NCBI RefSeq assembly: GCF_008704555.1
Contig: NZ_CP023702.1
Location: 372,001-436,000, forward strand
Direction: 5' to 3'
From: Streptomyces nitrosporeus
GTDB lineage: Bacteria > Actinomycetota > Actinomycetes > Streptomycetales > Streptomycetaceae
Length of the DNA stretch: 64,000 nt
The translations under genes and the position numbers were made by a program. Within the stretch, counting starts at the first letter, position 1, and every line of letters begins with the position of its first letter. Below are positions 57,460 through 64,000 of this stretch, piece by piece. The notes beneath the pieces were generated by a model. The model was given only the letters and a program-made list of their open reading frames with translations. It was not told the DNA's origin and did no database searches.

Positions 57460-60114
57460 TCACTCCGGGGACCGGATCGACGCGCGTGCCTGCTGGGCGC
57501 GGTTCGCGAGTGTCTCGGCGCCGCACGCCGTGGCGAGTTTGTGGGCTCGGGCCAGCTCCTTGGCGGAACGGGTCGCCGCGCCGTACTCGAAGCGGGCCAG
57601 GGCGTGCTCGTAGGCGGAGGAGGACCTTTCCAGGTGGCGGAGGGAGTCGGCGAGCAGGCGGACGGCTTCCTCGGGCGGGGCGAACAGGGCGAGGCAGCGC
57701 AGGGCTTCGCCGATGGCGGTGTCCGTTCCGAAGCGCTCGGCGTGGGCACGGGCCCGGGTGGCGATGCCCTTGGCCCGGTCCGGGTCGGTGTCGGCGAGCG
57801 CACGGGCGAGATCGCCCGCCCAGGGAGCCCAGACACCGTTGAACCTGCCGCGTGGTTCCAGCGCGGCGCCCGCCGCCTCCAGTTCGGCCACGGCCTCCTC
57901 GATGCGGCCTTCGGCCAGCAGCAGTCTCCCGTGGACGCACGGGGCGTCGGGCAGCACCATGGCGCCGGCCGGATAGGGCGGGCCGAAGTCGTACCGGTCG
58001 GCGATCAGCCGGGCGTCGGCGGTACGCCCGCGGGCCAGCAGCGTGTCGATGAGCAGGCAGGTCGCGTCCCAGTGGACGGGCAGTCCGCTGCCTGCCCGGT
58101 CGGCGAGGCGCAGTCCCTCGCGCAGGAAGCCCTCGGCCTCGGCGAGCCGCCCGCGACGGCGGTGCACCAGACCGAGCAGGGTGTGGGCGAACGCCAGGTG
58201 GGCGCCGCTCCAGCCGGAGATCTCGAAGGCGCGTACGGCTTCGCCGAAGAGTTCCTCGGCCCGGTCGAGGCGGTCGGTGAAGGCATAGGTGATACCGACC
58301 ATGGCGGGCAGTTCGAAGCCCCACTCGGTGTCGGTCCAGCCGAGCCCGCGTGCGGGCCGCCCGTCCACCAGAGCCCGTTCCAGGAAGTCGACGACCATCT
58401 CCGCGTTCTCGCCGCGCAGCATGGCGTCGAAGGCCCGCAGGGTGAGCAGGGCTCGTTCGGCGTTGTCCCGGCCCTTGAGGTGGTCGGCGATCCGGGCGAG
58501 CCTCGCCGAGCGGGCGGGCCCGTCGTCCTCGGTCGCCTGCATGCCTTCCCAGAGGAAGTGGGCGGCCTGCAGGCACATCAGTCCGGGGCCGGGTTCCGTG
58601 CGGGCGGCCTCGGCGGCGAGTGAGAGGGCGGCTTCCTTCAGCTGGTTGTTGTGGGACAGGGCGGCGGCCAGCCGGAAGGTGGCGTCGATGCGCAGCGTCC
58701 CGTCGAGGCCCGGTGTGTCGAGTGCGGCCCGCAGGTGCTGAACCGTGGTGGACGGTGAGCTGAGCAGGGTGGCGCAGCCCAGTTCGTACTGGAGGACCGC
58801 CCGTTCGTGCGGCCGGGGCGGTTCGGCGAGGGCGCATTCCAGGCAGCGCCGGGCGGCTTCCGGCGCGCCGACGGCGAGGTGCTGGCCGGCTGCCTCCCGG
58901 AGCTGCGCCACCACCTCCTGGTCGTCGTCCGGGTGGACCTCCAGAAGGTGCCGGGAGGCCGCGGCGGCGCCCATGCCCGCCTCGGTGACCGCCCATGCGG
59001 CCCGTCCGTGCATGGCCGTACGGGTGGCGGGCGGGATGGAGCGGTAGACGGCGCTGGCAATGAGCGGGTGGACGAACTCCAGGGGGTCGAACCCGCTGAC
59101 GATACGGGCGTCGCGCAGACGGGCCGTGCAGTCCGCGGCCTCCGCGGAGCTCATCCCGGCGAGCCTGGCGGCGAGTTCCTGGGAGATGTCGGTGCCCAGC
59201 ACGGCCGCCGCCCAGGCGAAGCGGTTGGCGTTGGTGCCCAGCCGTTCGAGGCGGGTGACGAGCCCGCTGCCCCGGGCGGAGGCGCCGAGTTCGCGCAGCA
59301 GTCCGGCGGACTCCTCCACCGGTGGCATCTCGTCGTCCTGGGCCTTGGCGACGAGTTCGACGGCCTCGTACGGGTTGCCGCCGGTGACGGCCCAGACCTC
59401 GCGGCAGAACGGGTCGTCCGCGTGCTCACCCAGTGTCGCCCGGACCAGGGCGGCCGTGGCGTCGGGGGTGAGCGGGCGCAGGGCCACCCGGGTCAGCGCG
59501 GGGCGGCCGGAGCCGTTGCGCGGATCGCGCTCGTGCGTCCAGTCGGCGTTGCGGTCGGCGAGCTCCTGCGGGCGGTGGGCCTGGACGACCAGGACCGGCA
59601 GTTCGGACAGGCGCAGGGTGAACCCGGCGAGCCAGGCGAGGGATTCGCCGTCCGCCCAGTGCGCGTCGTCCACCATCAGCAGTAAAGGCCGGTGACTGCT
59701 GCGGGAGGCGAGGCGGGAGACGAAGAAGTCCAGCCCGTCCCTGACCCCTTGGGGGTCGGGCTGCGGGCCGCTCGGCTCGGCGAGGCCCAGGGCGGGCGCG
59801 GTGATCTCGAACCAGTCACCGAACAGGGCGCGGACCTCGTCCGGCGGGAAGAGGTCCAGCGCGGGCTGGAGCAGTTGGCGTACGACGTGGAACGGGACGG
59901 ACGTCACGGTCTCACCGCCCCGGGCGGACCAGACGGTGCAGCGGTCGGCGGCCATGGCGCGGATCTCGTCGAGCAGCGCGGTCTTGCCGATGCCCGCCTC
60001 GCCGGTGAAGACCAGGAGCCCGCCGGCTGCCTGCCCGCCGCAGAGGGCGTCCACCGCTTCTGCGGCAGCGGCGAGTTCGGGTTCGCGCTCGTACAACGGC
60101 CGGGACGGCTTCAT
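57460..60114 (-). CDS. LAL-like AAA ATPase without a LuxR DNA-binding domain
   Basis: 884 residues from ATG 60114 (KPSRPLYEREPELAAAAEAVDAL). ATPase part: Walker A FTGEAGIGKTALL, Walker B PLLLMVDDAHWADGESLAW, and LTRVALRPLTPDATAALVR. The remainder is a TPR-like helical array (RRRGRLAEAEGFLREGLRLADRAGSG and similar). It ends LATACGAETLANRAQQARASIRSPE, just where LAL proteins continue into the LuxR helix-turn-helix; that domain is absent. It may be a signalling ATPase working through partners, or a regulator truncated by an early stop. Monocistronic, convergent with nothing; tRNA-Pro lies just downstream. Confidence 0.9.
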   Translation of the reverse strand: MKPSRPLYEREPELAAAAEAVDALCGGQAAGGLLVFTGEAGIGKTALLDEIRAMAADRCTVWSARGGETVTSVPFHVVRQLLQPALDLFPPDEVRALFGDWFEITAPALGLAEPSGPQPDPQGVRDGLDFFVSRLASRSSHRPLLLMVDDAHWADGESLAWLAGFTLRLSELPVLVVQAHRPQELADRNADWTHERDPRNGSGRPALTRVALRPLTPDATAALVRATLGEHADDPFCREVWAVTGGNPYEAVELVAKAQDDEMPPVEESAGLLRELGASARGSGLVTRLERLGTNANRFAWAAAVLGTDISQELAARLAGMSSAEAADCTARLRDARIVSGFDPLEFVHPLIASAVYRSIPPATRTAMHGRAAWAVTEAGMGAAAASRHLLEVHPDDDQEVVAQLREAAGQHLAVGAPEAARRCLECALAEPPRPHERAVLQYELGCATLLSSPSTTVQHLRAALDTPGLDGTLRIDATFRLAAALSHNNQLKEAALSLAAEAARTEPGPGLMCLQAAHFLWEGMQATEDDGPARSARLARIADHLKGRDNAERALLTLRAFDAMLRGENAEMVVDFLERALVDGRPARGLGWTDTEWGFELPAMVGITYAFTDRLDRAEELFGEAVRAFEISGWSGAHLAFAHTLLGLVHRRRGRLAEAEGFLREGLRLADRAGSGLPVHWDATCLLIDTLLARGRTADARLIADRYDFGPPYPAGAMVLPDAPCVHGRLLLAEGRIEEAVAELEAAGAALEPRGRFNGVWAPWAGDLARALADTDPDRAKGIATRARAHAERFGTDTAIGEALRCLALFAPPEEAVRLLADSLRHLERSSSAYEHALARFEYGAATRSAKELARAHKLATACGAETLANRAQQARASIRSPE

Positions 60115-60221
60115 GCCTCCCCTTCCCAAGGTGGTTGCGGAGGGCTACGAGCCTAGTCGTGTGCGCCCGCCCGCGACCAGGCTTCGCATGTTTCGCCGCA
60201 GGTGCGGGGCACAATCGAGGG

Positions 60222-60791
60222 GTGGACGAAGCACGCAGGGACCGTGACGGGGAAGGCAGGGCGCGTAATGCGCGCCCCCGCGACGGGCTGGGGCGCCCCC
60301 TGCCCTACGGCAGTGAGGGGGTGGCGCGGCAGCCCGAGGGGGTGGTGCGCTCCCCCGACGAGACGGTGCGGGAGGCGCAGCGGCTGCTGGACGCGGGTAT
60401 GCCGTTCCACGCGCACGAGGTGTTCGAGGACGCCTGGAAGTCGGGTCCGGAGGCGGAGCGGGAGCTGTGGCGGGGCCTCGCGCAGCTGGCGGTGGGCCTG
60501 ACGCACGCGGCCCGGGGCAACACGAGGGGCGGGGCACGGCTGTTGCGGCGGGGGGCGTCCTCGGTCGAGCGGTTCGCCGGGGCGGATCCGTACGGTATCC
60601 GGGCGGGCCTGCTGGCGGAGTGGGCGCGCGGGCTGGCCGCCCGGGTGGAGGGCGCGGGGGCGGCCGACGGGACGGAGGAGGCCGGGGGCCGGGGAGCGGG
60701 GAGCCCGGGTGCCGGGGCGGTGGACGCCGCGGCGGAGGCGCCCCGGCTGAGGGGGGACGGTCCCTCCGGCCGCCGGCCGCGGGTGCGATAG
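60222..60791 (+). CDS. DUF309 family protein
   Basis: 189 residues, GTG start preceded by GAGGG. The conserved DUF309 core is LDAGMPFHAHEVFEDAWKSGPEAERELWRGLAQLAVGLTHAARGNTRGGARLLRRG, with the HxxxE pattern (FHAHEVFE). The function of the family is unknown; it resembles a small helical metal-binding domain. The C-terminal ~50 residues are Gly/Ala low complexity. Divergent from the LAL-like gene. Confidence 0.88.
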   Translation: MDEARRDRDGEGRARNARPRDGLGRPLPYGSEGVARQPEGVVRSPDETVREAQRLLDAGMPFHAHEVFEDAWKSGPEAERELWRGLAQLAVGLTHAARGNTRGGARLLRRGASSVERFAGADPYGIRAGLLAEWARGLAARVEGAGAADGTEEAGGRGAGSPGAGAVDAAAEAPRLRGDGPSGRRPRVR

Positions 60792-60908
60792 GTTTTGCTC
60801 TTTCTTGACGGCACGCCGGCGGTTCGCCCGCTGTGCGCACCGCCCGGCACACCTCGACCACCTGTTTCAGCATCCTTCGACCACCTGCTCAGGAGACGGA
60901 CGCCCTCG

Positions 60909-61331
60909 ATGACCGACATCGTCAACGGCCTTGGCCGCGCCACTGCTTACGGGGCCCTCGGCGTCGTACTGCTCGTTCTCGGCATCTTCCTCGTGGATGC
61001 CCTCACGCCCGGCAGACTGGGCCGGCAGATATGGGAGGAGCGCAACCGCAACGCGGCGCTGGTGCTCAGCTCGGCCCTGCTCGGGATCGGTGGCATCGTG
61101 TTCACGTCGATCTGGACGACCTACGACGACTTCGGCAAGGGACTGGTGTCGACCGCCGCCTTCGGTGTGCTCGGTCTGGTCCTGATGGCCTTCGCGTTCC
61201 TCGTCGTGGACCTGCTCACGCCGGGGAAGCTGGGAGCGACCCTGGTGGAGAGGGAGCCTCACCCCGCGGTGTGGGTGACGGCGTCGTGCAACCTCGCGGT
61301 GGCGGCCGTCGTCTCGGCGTCGATCGCCTGA
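60909..61331 (+). CDS. DUF350 family membrane protein
   Basis: 140 residues with four membrane segments (AYGALGVVLLVLGIFLVDAL, AALVLSSALLGIGGIVFTSIW, STAAFGVLGLVLMAFAFLVVDLL, VWVTASCNLAVAAVVSASIA) and two tandem DALTPGRLGRQIWEERNRN / DLLTPGKLGATLVEREPHP blocks, the DUF350 duplication. Function unknown; often stress-linked. ATG at 60909. Confidence 0.9.
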   Translation: MTDIVNGLGRATAYGALGVVLLVLGIFLVDALTPGRLGRQIWEERNRNAALVLSSALLGIGGIVFTSIWTTYDDFGKGLVSTAAFGVLGLVLMAFAFLVVDLLTPGKLGATLVEREPHPAVWVTASCNLAVAAVVSASIA

Positions 61332-61420
61332 CCCGGCGTACCCGGTGGTCTCCCGGAGGGTGCGGACGATCTTCCGGTAGGTGCGAACAGTGCGGTGTGC
61401 AACCGTTACGATCCCGCACC

Positions 61421-61852
61421 ATGAGCAACTCTGAGGCCGATGCCCCGAACCAGGCCGAGGGCCGTGACCCGGACCGCCGGGATCCCGGACCGGGCTCACG
61501 GCAGGACCGGGACCAGGAGCGGGAGCACCGGGAGGACGCGCCCGGGGCGGCGGCGATACCCGCGCCCGCCGAGGAGGAACAGGGCGGTCCGCCCCGCAGA
61601 CTGACGCCACGTCAGGCCAGGCGGCTGCGGGTCGTCCTCTCCTCGGTGGGCATGGCCGCGATGGCCGTGGTCCTGGCGCTGCGGATCGCCAGCCGTTCCT
61701 CCGTGCTGGTCGTCGGGGTGTACGGCCTCGCCCTGATCCTCTGCGGCGTGGTGATCGAGCTCAGCCGGAACGGCCGTACCCGCCTGGGCAGTTGGCTGCT
61801 GGGCATCGGGCTGGTGGCCGCGGTCGGCGCGGACCGGCTGCTGATCCCCTGA
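61421..61852 (+). CDS. Small membrane protein with charged N-terminus
   Basis: 143 residues. About 70 acidic/basic residues (EADAPNQAEGRDPDRRDPG and on), then three hydrophobic segments (LRVVLSSVGMAAMAVVLALRIA, SSVLVVGVYGLALILCGVVIEL, LGSWLLGIGLVAAVGADRLLI). It resembles the DUF3017-type Streptomyces membrane proteins. No role can be given. Confidence 0.75.
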   Translation: MSNSEADAPNQAEGRDPDRRDPGPGSRQDRDQEREHREDAPGAAAIPAPAEEEQGGPPRRLTPRQARRLRVVLSSVGMAAMAVVLALRIASRSSVLVVGVYGLALILCGVVIELSRNGRTRLGSWLLGIGLVAAVGADRLLIP

Positions 61853-61885
61853 ATCCGGCGGGGCACCGATCCGGTTCTCCCGCCG

Positions 61886-62707
61886 TCAGTTCAGCAGGAG
61901 TTGGAGGCCGCCCACGACGGTCGCGCCGATCACGATCCGCTCGAAGAGCTTCTGGTCGATGCGCCCGACGCAGACGCGGCCCAGCCACGCGCCCGGGATC
62001 ACGAAGAGCACGAGGGCGGCGTCCAGCAGGAGCGACCGGGTGTCGATCAGGCCGAGGCCCACGCTGAACGGCACTTTTGCGGTGTTGACGATCAGGAAGA
62101 ACCAGGCCGAGGTGCCCAGGAACCCCAGTTTGCAAAAGCCCGCGGAGAGCAGGTAGAGCGACATCACGGGTCCGCCGGCGTTGGCGACCATGGTGGTGAA
62201 CCCGCCGAGCGTGCCGTACGAGCGGGCCCTGAACCGTTTTGCGCCCGAGCGGACCGGCCCGGCGGGCGTGGCACCGGCGGGAGGCTCCGCCCCGGCGCCG
62301 GGTACGGCGGTCCGGGCGTCCTGGGAGCCGTCGGCGCGGGCCTCGGTCCGCCGCCGCCAGAGGGTGACACCGGTCATGAGGAGCAGGATGGCGCCGATCG
62401 AGGTGCTCATGACGCTGTCGTCGGCCCACATCATGAAGACGGTGCCCGCCACGACACCGGCGGCGACCGTGGGGAAGAGCCTGAGCAGGGTCGGCCAGTG
62501 GGCGTGGCGCCGGTAGACCAGTACGGCGAGGATGTCGCCGGCGATGAGGACCGGGAGCAGTACCCCGGTGGACTCGCGGGCCGGGAGCACGGCCGCGAAG
62601 ACCGCGAGGCTGATCGTGTTGGACCCGCTGACGGCCGTCTTGGAGAAGCCGACGAGCAGGGACGCCGCCGCGAGCGCGGCCAGTTGCCAGAGTGTGATGG
62701 TGTCCAT
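61886..62707 (-). CDS. TauE/SafE sulfite-exporter family protein
   Basis: 273 residues, about eight hydrophobic segments in two halves. Each half has the family pattern: ASLLVGFSKTAVSGSNTISLAVFAAVLP in the first, GTLGGFTTMVANAGGPVMSLYLLSAG in the second; a Pro/Ala-rich cytoplasmic loop (about 120-155) separates them. The family exports sulfite or organosulfonates such as sulfoacetate. Given the sulfur loci elsewhere in the window, export of excess sulfite from SsuD-type cleavage is conceivable, but the gene is 55 kb away from ssuD. Confidence 0.9.
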   Translation of the reverse strand: MDTITLWQLAALAAASLLVGFSKTAVSGSNTISLAVFAAVLPARESTGVLLPVLIAGDILAVLVYRRHAHWPTLLRLFPTVAAGVVAGTVFMMWADDSVMSTSIGAILLLMTGVTLWRRRTEARADGSQDARTAVPGAGAEPPAGATPAGPVRSGAKRFRARSYGTLGGFTTMVANAGGPVMSLYLLSAGFCKLGFLGTSAWFFLIVNTAKVPFSVGLGLIDTRSLLLDAALVLFVIPGAWLGRVCVGRIDQKLFERIVIGATVVGGLQLLLN

Positions 62708-62781
62708 TGCGGATCAGATGGTAGACACACCCGTCCCCCGGGCGGACCCGGCAAACCCGGCGGACCCCGCGGACCGGCCCG

Positions 62782-62822
62782 GGGTCCCGCCCGGGGTCCC
62801 GCCCGGGGCCCCGGGCCGGGAG
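62782..62822. repeat. Short GC-rich tandem repeat
   Basis: CCCGGGGTCCCG repeats about three times with small changes between the lutC end and the TauE start. It can fold and may serve as the transcript end of the lut genes. Confidence 0.55.
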
Positions 62823-62856
62823 TCGCGGACGGGGTGTCACGGGTGCGCGGCGGCGC

Positions 62857-63492
62857 TCAGGCGTCGGTACGGATCACCACCGCGAGGGTGCGGGGGCCGT
62901 GGACGCCCTCGACCCGCTCCAGTTCGATGTCGGAGGTGGCCGACGGCCCGCTGATCAGCGTCGTCGGCCGCTCCGGTACCAGCCGGGCGACCGCCTCCGG
63001 CACGCCCACCTCGACCGAGGAGAGATCCACGACGCAGACGTGCAGGTCGGGGACGAGGGAGAGGGCGCGGCGGCCCTGGTCCGGGGAACCGTCCAGGAAG
63101 ATGGTGCCGGTCTCGGCGCAGGTGACGGCGGAGGCGGTCACCACTCCGTCGAGATCGCCGAGGGCGGGGGCGGGGATGTCCGCGGAGTCCTGCTGCACCT
63201 GGCCGTCGTACGCGGTGAGCCACTGGCCGTCCAGGCCCGCGGGCACCCCGACGCGCCGGGCGCCGTGCTCGGCGAGTACGGCCGCGACGGCCTCGGCCGT
63301 CCGGTCCCTGGTGCAGGGGTGGACCTGTGCCTTGTAGTCGACGAGCCGGTCGGTCAGCAGCGCCAGGCGCTCGTCGTCGGGAAGGGTCCGGCCGGTGCGG
63401 TATCCGCGGGGGACGGGCGTCCCCGGGGCGGGGGCCAGGGCCAGGGCGTCCCTGATCCGGCCGAGTACCGTGTCGCGGGCGGTCGTCGTCAC
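62857..63492 (-). CDS. lutC: Lactate utilization protein LutC (LUD domain)
   Basis: 211 residues, GTG start overlapping the lutB stop (GTGA). The LUD domain shows GYRTGRTLPDDERLALLTDRLVDYKAQVH, VTASAVTCAETGTIFLDGSPDQGRRALSLVPDLHVCVV and PERPTTLISGPSATSDIELERVEGVHGPRTLAVVI. LutC is the third subunit of the LutABC L-lactate oxidising complex. It is the last gene of that operon. Confidence 0.94.
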   Translation of the reverse strand: MTTTARDTVLGRIRDALALAPAPGTPVPRGYRTGRTLPDDERLALLTDRLVDYKAQVHPCTRDRTAEAVAAVLAEHGARRVGVPAGLDGQWLTAYDGQVQQDSADIPAPALGDLDGVVTASAVTCAETGTIFLDGSPDQGRRALSLVPDLHVCVVDLSSVEVGVPEAVARLVPERPTTLISGPSATSDIELERVEGVHGPRTLAVVIRTDA

Positions 63493-64000
63493 TGTTCCTC
63501 CTGGTGGTCCCCGGCGCGGCGGGCGGCGCCCTCCTCGGCGGCCTCCCGCATGGCCGCCGTGCCCTCGGCCGAGGCCAGCCAGGCGCGGAAGGACTGCCGG
63601 GGCGGTGCGGCGGTGTCACGGCTGGCGCTCCAGCCGTCGAGCGGGGCGGGCAGGTGCGAGAGGGTGCGGTCGCGTCCGCCGATGCCGACGGAGCGGCTGA
63701 GGGAAGCGGCCTTCTGGGCGGTGGTGTAGAGCCTGGGTGACTTCATCACCGCGGCGGCGGCCTTCATCGCCAGTTTCTCCGCGGTGGCGCCGGCCTGTTC
63801 GGTGTTCTGGTGGCGCAGTTCGACCAGCAGCGACGGGATGTCGATCTTGACGGGGCAGGCGTCGAAGCAGGCCCCGCAGAGGCTGGAGGCGTACGGCAGC
63901 GAGCTGTTGGGGTCGTCCTTCGCCGCGTGCATCCCGGCGAGCTGCGGGGTGAGGACCGCGCCGATGGGGCCGGGGTAGGTCGAACCGTAGGCGTGGCCGC
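63489..64000 (-). CDS. lutB: Lactate utilization iron-sulfur protein LutB (C-terminal part)
   Basis: The window edge cuts the gene; about 170 C-terminal codons are visible. They contain HAYGSTYPGPIGAVLTPQL, SSLPYASSLCGACFDACPVKIDIP (the second ferredoxin-like CxxCxxxCP cluster of LutB) and a tail. LutB passes electrons from lactate in the LutABC complex. The rest, with the LUD domain, and probably lutA lie beyond position 64000. Confidence 0.93.
   Translation of the reverse strand, partial: GHAYGSTYPGPIGAVLTPQLAGMHAAKDDPNSSLPYASSLCGACFDACPVKIDIPSLLVELRHQNTEQAGATAEKLAMKAAAAVMKSPRLYTTAQKAASLSRSVGIGGRDRTLSHLPAPLDGWSASRDTAAPPRQSFRAWLASAEGTAAMREAAEEGAARRAGDHQEEQ

Overview
The window is high-GC actinobacterial chromosome, almost certainly Streptomyces. 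The evidence is strong third-position GC, GTG and TTG starts with 4-bp ATGA/GTGA gene overlaps, a SARP/AfsR regulator, two very large LuxR-type (LAL) ATPases, many secreted lipoproteins, and actinobacterial 'RRHIDLLR' sulfur leader peptides. There is no plasmid origin, rRNA operon or CRISPR array. One tRNA-Pro is present.

Region by region. (1) 1-3846: the end of a sugar ABC importer operon (two permeases, one cut by the window edge, and a Tat-type binding lipoprotein) followed by a secreted BNR-repeat protein. (2) 4015-5205: a glutathionyl-hydroquinone-reductase-like gene behind a cysteine-type leader peptide. (3) 5705-19350: a large sulfur-scavenging locus. A leaderless leader peptide is followed on the minus strand by an LLM monooxygenase, a GNAT acetyltransferase, two amino-acid-type binding proteins, an ABC permease and ATPase, two NtaA/DszA-like monooxygenases, an FMN reductase and SsuD. 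Divergently lie a second permease and a large FAD/NAD(P)-binding protein. (4) 19552-25042: an AfsR-like regulator divergent from an SDR-like gene and an MFS exporter, with SARP-type 11-bp direct repeats in between. (5) 25330-38409: the most interesting block, an orphan amino-group-carrier-protein (LysW-type) biosynthetic cluster. It holds an IS701-like protein without catalytic Asp, an Asp-less response regulator, an Asp/Glu-racemase-fold enzyme, a homocitrate/isopropylmalate-synthase-like enzyme, LysW, LysX, LysY/ArgC and LysZ/ArgB homologues, a class-I amidotransferase, a Glu/Leu dehydrogenase, an acyl-AMP ligase, an aminotransferase and a FAH-like protein. (6) 38580-42885: a second sulfur locus with paralogues of two monooxygenases from region 3 plus a DszC/SfnB-like flavoprotein.

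(7) 43255-46560: an HxlR regulator divergent from an imine-reductase-like gene, an Rrf2 regulator, a small secreted protein and a DUF664 remnant. (8) 46572-56697: a LAL regulator and a set of secreted proteins. These are a 1256-residue protein joining a parallel beta-helix, a CdtB-like nuclease and beta-trefoil lectin modules, an I36-type inhibitor, and a frameshifted lectin/DUF11 surface protein. (9) 57339-64000: tRNA-Pro, a LAL-like ATPase without a DNA-binding domain, DUF309, DUF350 and other small membrane proteins, a TauE/SafE exporter, and lutC with part of lutB.

Functionally, regions 2, 3 and 6 look like one sulfur-starvation programme: import of S-substituted amino acids or organosulfur compounds, N-acetylation, and FMNH2-dependent C-S cleavage, probably governed by cysteine-sensing leader peptides. 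Region 5 probably makes a non-proteinogenic diamino or hydroxyamino acid on a carrier protein whose C-terminal residue is Gln instead of the usual Glu. All functions are read from sequence features and family knowledge; no database search was possible.
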